From the NCBI RefSeq assembly GCF_036013645.1, contig NZ_CP107869.1, positions 4,650,001-4,714,000 of the forward strand: a DNA stretch of 64,000 nt, written 5' to 3'. The translations under genes and the position numbers were made by a program. The stretch comes from Streptomyces sp. NBC_00490 (lineage in GTDB: Bacteria; Actinomycetota; Actinomycetes; Streptomycetales; Streptomycetaceae). Position 1 is the first letter of the stretch. The number at the start of each line of letters is the position of its first letter. This document shows positions 1-10,509 of the stretch, piece after piece. The notes under the pieces were generated by a model. It did no database searches. It was not told the DNA's origin and saw only the letters and a program-made list of their open reading frames with translations.

Positions 1-558
1 CAGCGTCAGTGCGGTGCGGGGCGTGGTGAAGGGGTACGCGTAGATCTGCCCGTGCGGGTGACCCAAGGTCACACCGATCTCGGCACCGCGGTTCTCGAAG
101 CAGAAGACCTGTTCCACGGAGGGCAGATGAGACAACTCCGACGTCCGGTCCGTCCACGCGTCGAGGACGAGGCGCGCCTGCTCCTCGGTGAGGTCCGCGA
201 AGGACGCGTTGTGGTCCGAGGTGAAGCAGACGACCTCGCAGCGACCGGAGTCACCGGCGAGGGAGGGGAAGCGGTTCTCGAAGACCACGGCGTCGTACGA
301 CGAGTCCGGGATCTCGCTGAGCCGCTCGCCCTGCGACGGGCACAGCGGGCACTCGTCGGCCGGCGGGTGGTAGGTGCGGCCCTGGCGGTGCGAGGCGATC
401 GCGACCGAGTCGCCGAGCAGCACGTCACGGCGGACCTCGGACGTGGTGACCGTCCGGTCCAGCGGACGGCGGTCCACCGCGTCCCGCACGGTGTCGTCGC
501 GCAGGTCGTAGTAGACGAGCTCGCGACCGTCGGCCAGTCGGGTCGAGGTCTTCTTCAC
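1..558 (-). CDS. galT: Galactose-1-phosphate uridylyltransferase, 3' part missing (window edge)
   Basis: This is the N-terminal 186 codons of GalT, the Leloir-pathway enzyme that exchanges UDP between UDP-glucose and galactose-1-phosphate in the cytoplasm. The translated start is MKKTSTRLADGRELVYYDLR. Further in there is a CPLCPS zinc-type motif near residue 73, and the HPHGQIY motif close to the window edge carries the nucleophilic His. The start is a GTG at 558 with AGGAG about 7 nt upstream. The gene is divergent from a sodium/solute symporter, which suggests sugar uptake and catabolism are controlled together. The C-terminus lies outside the window, so completeness cannot be judged. Confidence 0.93.
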   Translation of the reverse strand, partial: MKKTSTRLADGRELVYYDLRDDTVRDAVDRRPLDRTVTTSEVRRDVLLGDSVAIASHRQGRTYHPPADECPLCPSQGERLSEIPDSSYDAVVFENRFPSLAGDSGRCEVVCFTSDHNASFADLTEEQARLVLDAWTDRTSELSHLPSVEQVFCFENRGAEIGVTLGHPHGQIYAYPFTTPRTALTL

Positions 559-669
559 CGCCGGACTCCTTCACTCAAACAGAACTAAACACAAGTAACC
601 ATAACTCGACAGCCGCGTCAACGTCGGAATCAAACAAAGCGCACCAGCGGAAGGGTTGAATGGCTGCCC
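559..669. promoter_or_regulatory. Divergent galT / symporter control region
   Basis: This 111-bp spacer is strikingly A-rich on the plus strand for this genome, with a stretch rich in AAAC/AACA words at 575-610. Read toward galT it holds repeated GTT-containing hexamer-like units, and TTGACG is present at about 617-622 as a possible -35. The Streptomyces gal operon is known to have a galactose-dependent promoter with a complex repeat operator, so a sugar-responsive operator is a reasonable inference. The promoter elements themselves are not certain. Confidence 0.45.
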
Positions 670-2358
670 ATGCAAACCGTCACAAAAGACACATATCTAG
701 CAGCCGAGCTGCGACTCCCCACTAACTGGCTCGACTACACGATCCTCGGCATCTACTTCGTGGTGGTCCTGGGCATCGGGTTCGCGGCCCGCCGCTCGGT
801 GAAGACCAGCCTCGACTTCTTCCTCTCGGGCCGCTCCCTGCCCGCCTGGATCACCGGCCTGGCCTTCATCTCCGCCAACCTGGCCGCCACCGAGATCCTC
901 GGCATGGCAGCCAACAGCGCGCAGTACGGCGTCTACACCGTGCACTGGTACTGGATCGGCGCCATCCCGGCCATGGTCTTCCTCGGCCTGGTGATGATGC
1001 CCTTCTACTACTCCTCGAAGGTCCGCTCGGTCCCCGAGATGCTGCTGCTGCGCTTCGACAAGTGGGCGCATCTGCTCAGTTCGGCGCTCTTCGCCTTCGC
1101 CGCGATCCTGATCTCCGGGGTCAACCTGTACGCCCTCGCGATCGTCGTCGAGGCGCTGCTGGGCTGGCCGCAGTGGGTGGCGATCGTGGTCGCGGGCGCG
1201 TTCGTGCTGGCGTACATCACCCTCGGCGGTCTGTCGTCGGCGATCTACAACGAGGTCCTGCAGTTCTTCGTGATCCTCGCGGCCCTCATCCCGATCGTGG
1301 TGCTGGGCCTGAAGAAGGTGGGCGGCTGGGGCGGCCTGACGGACAAGCTGACGGCCGAGCACGGCGCCGACTTCACGACGGCGTGGGGCGGTACGGGCAT
1401 CGGCTCGGACAACCCGCTCGGCGCGAACTGGCTGACGATCGTGCTGGGCCTGGGCTTCGTGCTGTCCTTCGGCTACTGGACGACGAACTTCGCGGAGGTC
1501 CAGCGAGCGCTGTCGGCGAAGAACCTGAGCGCGGCCCAGCGGACCCCCCTGATCGCCGCCTACCCCAAGATCTTCATCGTCTTCCTGGTGATGATCCCGG
1601 GCCTGACGGCCGCGGCCCTGATCCCCGGCTTCGGCACCCCGGAGTCCGGCTACCAGTACAACGACGCGATCCCGTACCTGATGGAACAACTGCTGCCCAA
1701 CGGGGTCCTGGGCATCGCGGTGACCGGTCTGCTGGCCGCCTTCATGGCGGGCATGGCGGCGAACGTGTCGTCCTTCAACACGGTGTTCACGAACGACATC
1801 TGGGCGCGGTACGTGGAAAAGGGCCGCGAGGACGCGTACTACGTGCGCTTCGGCCGCCTGATCACGGTGATCGGCGTGGTGGCGTCGGTGGGCACGGCGT
1901 TTTTGGCGTCGTCCTTCTCGAACATCATGAGCTACCTCCAGACCCTGTTCTCCTTCTTCAACGTGCCGATGTTCGTCGTCTTCATCGTCGGCATGTTCTG
2001 GAAGCGCGCGTCCGCGAAGTCGGGCTTCTGGGGCCTGCTGGCAGGCACGGTGGCGGCGATGGTGAACTACTTCTGGATCTACAAGCAGGGAATCATCGAC
2101 ATCCCGACCGACCAGGGCGCCAACTTCGTCTCGGCGATCGTGGGCTTCGTGGCGGGCGCGGTGGTCATGGTCGCGGTGTCGCTGTTCACCGCACCCAAGC
2201 CGGCGGCGGAACTCCAGGGCCTGGTCTACGGCACCCGCTCGCCGGGCATGTCCGAGGCGCCGGCCGAGGGCGACGACGCCTGGTACCGCAGGCCGGCCCT
2301 GCTGGGCTGGGGCGCGGTGATCCTGGCTGCCGCCTGCTACATCCCGTTCTCGTTCTGA
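670..2358 (+). CDS. Sodium:solute symporter (SSS family), probably for a sugar
   Basis: This 562-residue protein has about 14 hydrophobic segments and the character of the SSS/SLC5 family, which couples Na+ influx to uptake of sugars, organic acids or vitamins. The N-terminal region reads WLDYTILGIYFVVVLGIGF, followed by the typical FFLSGRSLPAW segment and GLAFISANLAATE. The ATG at 670 is in frame; the ATG at 660 is in another frame. A GGAAGG sequence lies about 14 nt upstream. Its position next to galT suggests galactose or a galactoside as substrate, but this is inferred from context only. The gene is followed 29 nt later by a small two-helix membrane protein, probably in the same transcript. 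Confidence 0.88.
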   Translation: MQTVTKDTYLAAELRLPTNWLDYTILGIYFVVVLGIGFAARRSVKTSLDFFLSGRSLPAWITGLAFISANLAATEILGMAANSAQYGVYTVHWYWIGAIPAMVFLGLVMMPFYYSSKVRSVPEMLLLRFDKWAHLLSSALFAFAAILISGVNLYALAIVVEALLGWPQWVAIVVAGAFVLAYITLGGLSSAIYNEVLQFFVILAALIPIVVLGLKKVGGWGGLTDKLTAEHGADFTTAWGGTGIGSDNPLGANWLTIVLGLGFVLSFGYWTTNFAEVQRALSAKNLSAAQRTPLIAAYPKIFIVFLVMIPGLTAAALIPGFGTPESGYQYNDAIPYLMEQLLPNGVLGIAVTGLLAAFMAGMAANVSSFNTVFTNDIWARYVEKGREDAYYVRFGRLITVIGVVASVGTAFLASSFSNIMSYLQTLFSFFNVPMFVVFIVGMFWKRASAKSGFWGLLAGTVAAMVNYFWIYKQGIIDIPTDQGANFVSAIVGFVAGAVVMVAVSLFTAPKPAAELQGLVYGTRSPGMSEAPAEGDDAWYRRPALLGWGAVILAAACYIPFSF

Positions 2359-2387
2359 TCGCGCTCCGGAAGGGAGTCCGAGAGACC

Positions 2388-2702
2388 ATGTCCGACCACT
2401 CCGGCAAGAACGTCCAGCGGGAAGTCGCCGAACTGCAGGCCGAGTCCGCCACCGCGGCCCGCATCTTCGACCTGCGCCGCATCATCGGCGGCCTGTTCGT
2501 CCTCTACGGCGTCATCGTCACGATCGCCGGCATCAACCCCTCCGACGCCACCCTCGACAAGGCCGAGGGTGTCAACATCAACCTCTGGACCGGCCTCGGG
2601 ATGCTGTTCCTCGGCATCTTCTTCCTGGTCTGGCTGAAGCTGCGGCCCACACCGCCGCCGGTCGCGCCGGAACCGGCGGAGACCGAGAGCCCTACCGAGT
2701 AG
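2388..2702 (+). CDS. Small two-helix membrane protein downstream of the symporter
   Basis: A 104-residue protein begins MSDHSGKNVQREVAELQAES. It has an amphipathic N-terminal stretch, two hydrophobic segments (about residues 30-48 and 68-87) and a Pro/Glu-rich tail. The ATG at 2388 is preceded by GGAAGGGAG, a good ribosome site. It is co-oriented with the symporter at short spacing, so a role as an accessory or stability subunit is possible. I do not recognise a named family and assign no function. Confidence 0.75.
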   Translation: MSDHSGKNVQREVAELQAESATAARIFDLRRIIGGLFVLYGVIVTIAGINPSDATLDKAEGVNINLWTGLGMLFLGIFFLVWLKLRPTPPPVAPEPAETESPTE

Positions 2703-2711
2703 GGGCGCCGT

Positions 2712-2744
2712 CGGGGCCGGAGCCCACGGGGGACTCCGGCCCCG
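2712..2744. terminator. Stem-loop terminator between convergent genes
   Basis: An 11-bp perfect GC-rich stem (CGGGGCCGGAG paired with CTCCGGCCCCG) has an 11-nt loop. It sits just after the stop of the small membrane gene and before the stop of the leftward regulator at 2770, so it probably ends transcription from both sides. Confidence 0.7.
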
Positions 2745-2769
2745 TGCCCGTCATCCGTCGCCGCACCGC

Positions 2770-3480
2770 TCAGGCTTCCGGTCCTGCGCCCAGGTCCGGA
2801 ACGGAGGAGTGCGGGATCGGGCCCGCCCGGTCCAGCAGGCCTGTGCGGGCCGCCAGGGCCGCTGCCTCCAGGCGGGATCCCACTCCCAGCTTCATCAGGA
2901 CGCGTTGGACGTGGGTGCGGGCCGTGGAGGGGGCGATGCCCATGCCGGCCGCGATGAGCCTGGTGTCCTCGCCGTCGGCGACGCGTACCAGGACCTCCAC
3001 CTCCCTCGGGGTGAGCATCTGGAGCAGCCGCTGGCCCTCGTCGTCGGGCTGGGCGGCCGGGTTGAGCAGTTCGCTGAAGGCGCCTTGCAGCAGCTGGGGC
3101 GCGACCGCCGCCTCCCCCGCCCTCGCCTTCATGATCGCCCGCTCGACACCTTCTATACGTTCGTCATGGCGTACATAGCCCGAGGCACCGGCGGCGAAGG
3201 CGGCCGCGATGCCGCGCGGACTCGGTACCGGGCCCAGCACCAGGACCGCCACCTGCGGACGGTCGCGCTTGATCTTCACCACCGGGTCGAAGATGCCCGG
3301 TTCGGCCGGTGTCGCCGTGCCCATCAGGCACACCTCGGGCGCCCGGGTGATCACCAGCTCCGCCGCCCCCGCGGCGGGTGCCGCCGCCGCGAGCACCCGG
3401 TGCCCGCGCAGCTTCAACGCCGAGGCCAGCGCCTCCGCGAGCAGTCGGTGGTCGTCGACCACCATGAGCCGAACTCCCAT
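2770..3480 (-). CDS. Orphan NarL/LuxR-type response regulator with degenerate receiver
   Basis: A 236-residue protein has an N-terminal CheY-like receiver (MVVDDHRLLAEAL) and a C-terminal LuxR helix-turn-helix at about 155-215 (LTPREVEVLVRVADGE, then STARTHVQRVLMKLGV). The usual phospho-acceptor Asp is replaced by Gly54 (VCLMGTATP). The conserved Thr/Ser is Gly83 (LVLGP), and the conserved Lys is His105 (GYVRHD). The acidic pair DD at 9-10 is kept. It should therefore bind DNA but is unlikely to be controlled by ordinary aspartyl phosphorylation. No histidine kinase is adjacent. I chose the ATG at 3480 (MGVRLMVVDD); an upstream in-frame codon at 3504 would add eight residues before the receiver. 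Confidence 0.86.
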   Translation of the reverse strand: MGVRLMVVDDHRLLAEALASALKLRGHRVLAAAAPAAGAAELVITRAPEVCLMGTATPAEPGIFDPVVKIKRDRPQVAVLVLGPVPSPRGIAAAFAAGASGYVRHDERIEGVERAIMKARAGEAAVAPQLLQGAFSELLNPAAQPDDEGQRLLQMLTPREVEVLVRVADGEDTRLIAAGMGIAPSTARTHVQRVLMKLGVGSRLEAAALAARTGLLDRAGPIPHSSVPDLGAGPEA

Positions 3481-3714
3481 CGAGCAACCCCCCAGTCCCC
3501 CCAATGGATCCCCATGCGACGATCCCCATGCCCCGCTGTGGGAGCTCCACTATGGATGCCCACTGATCGCACGGACAGAAGCCCCCTCCCGGCTCCCCCG
3601 CCCTTCATGCCCCCGGAAGCTACACGCTTGTTCGACGTTGCGCTCCCCCTACTGGTGAGAAGTGCCCCGGATCGACGGAATTTCCGGCATTCGAGGTTGA
3701 TGGGTGGTACGTGC

Positions 3715-3746
3715 ACGGCCCCGTCCCTGAGCAGGGACGGGGCCGT
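3715..3746. terminator. Strong stem-loop terminator
   Basis: A perfect 15-bp stem (ACGGCCCCGTCCCTG paired with CAGGGACGGGGCCGT) is separated by two bases. It lies 20 nt past the leftward stop at 3767, so it most likely ends transcription of the beta-propeller gene pair. The remaining spacer to the regulator start at 3480 presumably holds that gene's own promoter. Confidence 0.8.
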
Positions 3747-3766
3747 CATCACGGGTGGTTCTGCGC

Positions 3767-5602
3767 CTACTTCGCGCCGAAAGCGATCGCGAGATACCTC
3801 TTCTCGGTCGAAGCGCTGCCGAAATCGCTCGCGTAGACCTTCGACATGAACAACTGGCCGTCGTGGTAGAGGATCTCGGAGGAGTCCGGGAGCATGCTGG
3901 TCTCCACGTCGCGCACCGTCTTCGTCGACGGCATCTCCAGGAGCTTCGTCTCCTTGAAAGAACCACCGTCGATGGTCACGATCTGACCGCCCTTGTCGTA
4001 CGGCGGTTGCTTGTACGCCAGCAGGTTGCCGCCGTCCATGCGCAGCGGGGTGATCGTGTAGCTGTCGCCGGCGTCGGCGCGCTGGCCGGTCTGCTTGCCG
4101 GAGGCCAGGTCGAAGGCGACGATCTCGTTGGTCCGGTTGCTGTACTCGTCACCGGTGCCGTCGTGTTCCGCGGTCTGCACGTAGAGCCGGTCGTTGCCGA
4201 CCACGACCTGGAAGCAGTATTCGACCTGGTAGATCCCGTCACAGCGGGCTTCGTACCGGTCCGCCGCCAGGGAGACATGGGAGCGCAGTTTGCCGGTCTT
4301 GTTGTCGATGGCGAAGACGTCCGAGATACCTCTGGCGCCCTCGACCTCGCCCACCTCGGCGGCCACGACCAGCGGCTCGGTGGAGATGATGCTCGCGTAC
4401 TCGATGCCCTGCGCCAGCTTGTACTCGGAGATCACCTTCCCGGAGGCCGGGTCGATGGTCTGGATGTGCAGCTGGCGGGCGTCGTACGAGCCGCACTTGC
4501 GGACCGCGACCAGCTTCTCGCCGCCGCCGTAGCCCGCGTCGTAGCAGGTGTCGGTGGGCTTGGGGGTCCACAGGGACTTGCCGGTGGAGATGTCCCAGGC
4601 GGCGCCGCCGCTGGTGCTGCCCGAGGCGACCGTGTTCGCGCTGACGTTGACGTTGTCCCAGGTGATCAGCCGGTCACCGGTCTTGGCCGTCTTGGTCCAC
4701 AGCTTCTTGCCCGCGTCCAGGTCGATCGCGGCGATCTGGCTGCAGCCCGCCGTACGGTCCTTCGTCGGCATCGCCGGCTCGAAGGCGATGGCCGTCAGGT
4801 TGTCCTCGGTCTGGTGCCGGCTGGCCCGGCACACCGGACCGGGCAACTTGATCGTCCACAGCTTCGTGCCCTTGGCGAGGTCGTAGCCGACGATCTCGGC
4901 GATGCCGCTCTTGGCGTAGACCTTGTCGGTCAGCCAGGAGCCGTCCACCGTGTACGTGGTGTCGACCTCGAGTTCGGGCTGCGGGACCTGGAAGAGGACG
5001 GACGCGGCGGTGCTGGAGGGGACCTTCTCGTCGCCCTTGCTGGAGGTGCCGCCGGTGCCGCCCTTCTCGTCGCCGCCACCGCCGGTGCCGCCGCTGGAGC
5101 TCGCGGTGTCCTTCTTGTCGTCGCCGGACGAGGAGGCGTACCAGACACCGCCGCCCACGATCAGCGCGATCGCCACCACCGCCGCGACGATGATCGCCAG
5201 CTGCGGACTGATCTTCCGTCCGCCACCGGCCGGCTGACCGGGCTGGGGGTGCATCGGCATGGTCGGCTGCGGGTAGCCGTAACCGGGCTGCTGGCCATAG
5301 GGGTTGGGCTGGCCGTAACCGCCGGGCTGCTGCTGCCCGTACGGGTTCGGCTGCTGGCCGTACGGCGGCTGCTGCTGGCCGGGGTAGCCGTAGCCCTGGT
5401 CCGCGGGCGGTGTCTGCGGGGGCGGGGGCGTCTGCGGGGCGCCCTGCGGCGGCGGGGGCGTCTGGGGGTAGCCGTAACCGGGCTGCTGGGCCGGCGGCTG
5501 CGGGGCGCCGAATCCGGGCTGCTGCGGCGGCTGGTCCTGCGGCGGGCCGAAACCTCCCCCGGGCGGGGGCTGGTTGGGCGGCGGGGGCGGCGGCTGGGTC
5601 AT
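3767..5602 (-). CDS. Pro/Gln-rich membrane-anchored PQQ-like beta-propeller protein
   Basis: This 611-residue protein has three parts. Residues 1-125 are a Pro/Gly/Gln/Tyr-rich disordered cytoplasmic tail with repeated YGYP and GQQP-type words. One transmembrane helix follows at about 133-155 (AIIVAAVVAIALIVGGG). A large extracellular domain then carries repeated units like GTKLWTIKLPG, GKKLWTKTAKTG and GKSLWTPKPTD, typical of PQQ-like/YVTN beta-propeller blades. A Ser/Gly/Thr linker joins the helix to the propeller. It is a tandem paralogue of the gene at 5658-7445, with 55 bp between them, and probably shares its promoter. Its function is unknown. Propeller folds of this kind often bind protein or carbohydrate partners at the cell surface. 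Confidence 0.8.
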   Translation of the reverse strand: MTQPPPPPPNQPPPGGGFGPPQDQPPQQPGFGAPQPPAQQPGYGYPQTPPPPQGAPQTPPPPQTPPADQGYGYPGQQQPPYGQQPNPYGQQQPGGYGQPNPYGQQPGYGYPQPTMPMHPQPGQPAGGGRKISPQLAIIVAAVVAIALIVGGGVWYASSSGDDKKDTASSSGGTGGGGDEKGGTGGTSSKGDEKVPSSTAASVLFQVPQPELEVDTTYTVDGSWLTDKVYAKSGIAEIVGYDLAKGTKLWTIKLPGPVCRASRHQTEDNLTAIAFEPAMPTKDRTAGCSQIAAIDLDAGKKLWTKTAKTGDRLITWDNVNVSANTVASGSTSGGAAWDISTGKSLWTPKPTDTCYDAGYGGGEKLVAVRKCGSYDARQLHIQTIDPASGKVISEYKLAQGIEYASIISTEPLVVAAEVGEVEGARGISDVFAIDNKTGKLRSHVSLAADRYEARCDGIYQVEYCFQVVVGNDRLYVQTAEHDGTGDEYSNRTNEIVAFDLASGKQTGQRADAGDSYTITPLRMDGGNLLAYKQPPYDKGGQIVTIDGGSFKETKLLEMPSTKTVRDVETSMLPDSSEILYHDGQLFMSKVYASDFGSASTEKRYLAIAFGAK

Positions 5603-5657
5603 GACGCGGGTACCTCGGGAAGTGTGGACGACGGCGGGAACGTGACGGTGCGAGGGG

Positions 5658-7445
5658 CTACTTGCCGTAGGCGAGCATCAGCTTCTCCTGCGTGTCGTCG
5701 TTGCCGCTCAGCCGTGTGGTCGAGAGGTAGAAGCGTCCGTCGACCCAGTCGACGGCCTTGGAGTAGAAGCCGTCCTCGATGTCGGCGATGCCCGCCGGGT
5801 TCTGGAGCAGCTTGGCCGGCTTGTGGTCCGAGCCGGTGGTGGCGAGGGAGACGACCTGGCCGCCCGCGTCGTACGACGGCTGGACGTAGGCGATGAGCTT
5901 GCCGTTCTCGATCTTCAGCGGCAGCATCGACTCGTCCGCCGGGGACTTGACGCGCCACTTCTCCTTGCCGGTGGAGAGGTTGATCGCCACGATCTCGTTG
6001 GCGCCGGAGGTGGCCTCGGTGGGCAGGTAGAGCGTGTCCGCGTCGGCGACCGCGCCCGTGCAGCCCGTCAGGTCACGCGCGAAGATCGCCCAGTCGCAGG
6101 CGGGGGCGAAGTCCTCGTCGAAGGCGACCTGGGAGCGGAACTTGCCGCCGTCGGTGAACGTGGAGATGTTCCAGCTGTTCTTGTCCTTGTTGGTGCTGTA
6201 GATGACCAGCGGGTCGAGGGAGTAGGCGCGCGCGACCCGCCAGCCCTTGTCGAACTTCTGGGTCCACTTGGCCTTGCCGGTCGTCGGGTCCAGCTCCTGC
6301 ACCTCGTCGTGCTCGTTGTCACCGGAGGCGTCGCAGGAGGAGACGGCGATCAGCTTGGCGCCGCCCGCGAAGGCGCTGGGGAAGCAGGCGCTGCCGTACT
6401 TCGCCTTGTCGAAGAGCTTCTTGCCGGTCTCGACGTCGTAGCCGGTGCCCGACATCGAGCGGCCCACCATCAGCGTCTTGCCGGTGATGGACAGTTCGAT
6501 CTGGAGAGTGCTGTCGAACAGCTCGCCGTCGGCGACCTCGCCGCTCCAGCCCTTCTCGCCGGTGTTGAGGTCGATCTCCTGGAGCTTGTTGCACTCCGCG
6601 CGGTCGCTGCTGCCGCTCATGTAGGCCACGACGATCTTGCCGGAGGCCGTCTGCTGCGGGGTGGTCGCGCAGATCTTCTGGTCGAAGGTGATCGGGTCCC
6701 AGGTGGGCTTGCCGTCGCCGACGTTGTAGGCGAAGAGCTGCTTGTAGGCCGCCTTCACCGCGGTCTTGTCGGTGATCCACATGCCGGGGGCGTCGGCGCC
6801 GTTGCCGGGGGCGTCGGGCGCGTCCTTGTACCAGAGCACCTTCGACTCGCCGGACTGGCGGCCCTCGTTGAGGTCCGTCTGCTCCTCGCCGCCGCCACCG
6901 TCGCCGTACCCGGGGTTGACCGGGTCGTCGGAGGCGGACGGCTTGGGGCTGCCGCTCTCCTTGGCGACCGGCTTCTTCGGGTCGTCGTCACCACCGCTCG
7001 CGACCGCCCACACGGTGCCGCCGACGACCAGCAGCCCGGCCACGGCCGCGGCGATGACGAGGCCCGGCTTGCCCTTGAAGGGGTTGCGCGAGCCGGACGG
7101 CGGGGTGCCGGGGCCGCCGGGGTACTGCGGCTGGGGCGGGTAGCCGTAGCCGGGCTGGCCGTAGGGGCCGGGCGGCTGGGGCTGACCGTAGGGACCGGGC
7201 TGACCGTAGGGGCCCGGCTGCTGGGGCGGGGCGTACGGCCCCGGCTGCTGCGGCTGGCCGTACGGACCGGCGGGCTGCTTCTGGGGGTAGCCGTAACCGG
7301 GCTGGGGCGCACCCGCCGGTGGGCCCTGCGGAGGCGGCGGCGTCTGCGGCGGGCCCGCAGGGGGCGGCGGCGCGCCGAAGCCACCCTGCGGCGGCGGGTC
7401 CTGCGGTGCTCCGAAGCCGGGCGGCTGGTTGGGCGGCTGGGACAT
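5658..7445 (-). CDS. Pro/Gln-rich membrane-anchored PQQ-like beta-propeller protein, paralogue
   Basis: This 595-residue protein has the same architecture as its neighbour. It has a Pro/Gly/Gln-rich N-terminus with YGQPGPYGQP-like repeats (about residues 1-120), one helix (LVIAAAVAGLLVVGGTVWAVAS) and an extracellular domain with blade motifs such as GEKGWSGEV, GKAKWTQKFDKG and GKEKWRVKSP. Paired Cys residues in the ectodomain could form disulphides. The ATG at 7445 is preceded by GAGGGGGAA. It is the first gene of the pair, and three TCTGAG repeats lie upstream, so it is probably regulated. The exact role is unknown. Confidence 0.8.
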   Translation of the reverse strand: MSQPPNQPPGFGAPQDPPPQGGFGAPPPPAGPPQTPPPPQGPPAGAPQPGYGYPQKQPAGPYGQPQQPGPYAPPQQPGPYGQPGPYGQPQPPGPYGQPGYGYPPQPQYPGGPGTPPSGSRNPFKGKPGLVIAAAVAGLLVVGGTVWAVASGGDDDPKKPVAKESGSPKPSASDDPVNPGYGDGGGGEEQTDLNEGRQSGESKVLWYKDAPDAPGNGADAPGMWITDKTAVKAAYKQLFAYNVGDGKPTWDPITFDQKICATTPQQTASGKIVVAYMSGSSDRAECNKLQEIDLNTGEKGWSGEVADGELFDSTLQIELSITGKTLMVGRSMSGTGYDVETGKKLFDKAKYGSACFPSAFAGGAKLIAVSSCDASGDNEHDEVQELDPTTGKAKWTQKFDKGWRVARAYSLDPLVIYSTNKDKNSWNISTFTDGGKFRSQVAFDEDFAPACDWAIFARDLTGCTGAVADADTLYLPTEATSGANEIVAINLSTGKEKWRVKSPADESMLPLKIENGKLIAYVQPSYDAGGQVVSLATTGSDHKPAKLLQNPAGIADIEDGFYSKAVDWVDGRFYLSTTRLSGNDDTQEKLMLAYGK

Positions 7446-7501
7446 CAGCGCGTTCCCCCTCGTTCACTGATTTTTAGCCACGCCCTGAGGTACGTAACGG
7501 A

Positions 7502-7530
7502 CTCAGAGTCGTACTCAGAAAGATCTCAGA
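7502..7530 (-). promoter_or_regulatory. Three TCTGAG direct repeats upstream of the propeller genes
   Basis: On the minus strand TCTGAG occurs three times, as CTCAGA on the plus strand at 7502, 7514 and 7525. The 11-12 bp spacing would place the copies on one face of the helix. That pattern is typical of operators bound by OmpR/PhoB-type regulators. The repeats lie 57-85 bp upstream of the ATG at 7445. The regulator is not identified. Confidence 0.5.
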
Positions 7531-7636
7531 CGGCTCTTTCTATCACCCGGGACCGACAGGAACCCGGGCCGATCATCCCCTGTGCCCAAGGGAGGACCGG
7601 CCCGTGATGCCTCCGTTATGCGCCTTCACGCACCCT

Positions 7637-9439
<1,803 letters not shown>

Positions 9440-9612
9440 TTCTCTCCTGACAAGGGGGACGCTCGACCCTCCAGGGTAGTCCGGCCGCCGCTCACCCCTC
9501 GCCCCGCACCCGCTGCGCCGCCCCTGCCTCGGCCGTCAGGTCGTACAGCGTCTGCCCGGGGCAGCCCGTCGGGGTCGGGGCGGCCCTGCGGCCACGGCTC
9601 CGGCGGCCCCGA

Positions 9613-10509
9613 TCACGCCACCACGGTCGCACCCGCCGCGGGCCCCGACGCGGTCCGCACGGTCCGGCAGGTGCCGGACGCCGTCAGCGCCGCGGCCACC
9701 TTCGCCGCGGCCTGCGGATCGCGCGTCAGGAACGCCGTCGTCGGACCCGATCCCGACACCAGCGCGGCGAGCGCACCCGCGGTCCGGCCGGCCGCGAGGG
9801 TGTCGGCGAGCTCCGGGAAGAGCGAAAGGGCGGCGGGCTGAAGGTCGTTGGAGACGGCCGCGGCGAGCGCGTCGGGGTCGCCCTTCGCGAGCGCGTCGAT
9901 CAGCTCCTGCGAGGCGACGGGCTCGGGGACGTCGAGCCCCTCGGTCAGCCGGTCGAACTCCCGGAAGACGGCCGGGGTGGACAGCCCGCGCCCCGCCATC
10001 GCGAAGACCCAGTGGAAGGTCCCGCCGACGTCGAGGACGCGCAGCTTCTCCCCGCGCCCGGTCCCGAGCGCGGCCCCGCCCACCAGGCTGAACGGCACGT
10101 CGCTGCCCAACTCGGCGCAGATCTCGAGCAGTTCCTCACGGGAGGCGTTCGTGCCCCACAGGGTGTCGCAGGCCAGCAGCGCCCCGGCACCGTCCGCGCT
10201 GCCGCCGGCCATGCCGCCGGCGACGGGGATGTCCTTGGCGATGTGGAGGTGCACGGCGGGTTCGATGCCGCGTCGCGCGGCGAGGGCCAGTGCCGCGCGC
10301 GCCGCCAGGTTCGTCCGGTCGAGCGGCACCTGCCCCGCGTCCGGCCCCGCGCAGGTGACGCGCAGTTCGTCGGCCGGGGTGACCGTCACCTCGTCGTGGA
10401 GGCCGACCGCGAGGAAGACGTTGGCCAGGTCGTGGAAGCCGTCGGGGCGGGCTGCGCCGACCGCGAGCTGGACGTTGACCTTGGCGGGGACGCGGACGGT
10501 GACGCTCAC
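9613..10509 (-). CDS. ispE: 4-diphosphocytidyl-2-C-methyl-D-erythritol kinase
   Basis: A 298-residue GHMP kinase performs the ATP-dependent phosphorylation step of the non-mevalonate isoprenoid pathway. The N-terminus [14 protein letters not shown] holds the substrate-binding Lys region, and [18 protein letters not shown] is the glycine-rich ATP-binding motif. The start is a GTG at 10509 that overlaps the ksgA stop by four bases (GTGA), implying translational coupling. The order rpfB-ksgA-ispE is the usual actinobacterial arrangement, which supports the call. Confidence 0.94.
   Translation of the reverse strand: MSVTVRVPAKVNVQLAVGAARPDGFHDLANVFLAVGLHDEVTVTPADELRVTCAGPDAGQVPLDRTNLAARAALALAARRGIEPAVHLHIAKDIPVAGGMAGGSADGAGALLACDTLWGTNASREELLEICAELGSDVPFSLVGGAALGTGRGEKLRVLDVGGTFHWVFAMAGRGLSTPAVFREFDRLTEGLDVPEPVASQELIDALAKGDPDALAAAVSNDLQPAALSLFPELADTLAAGRTAGALAALVSGSGPTTAFLTRDPQAAAKVAAALTASGTCRTVRTASGPAAGATVVA

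Noticed and set aside
697-1689. A 330-codon reading frame opposite the symporter
   Set aside because: It is an Arg/Asp/Gln-rich antisense frame produced by high GC at third positions; the symporter frame has clear family motifs.
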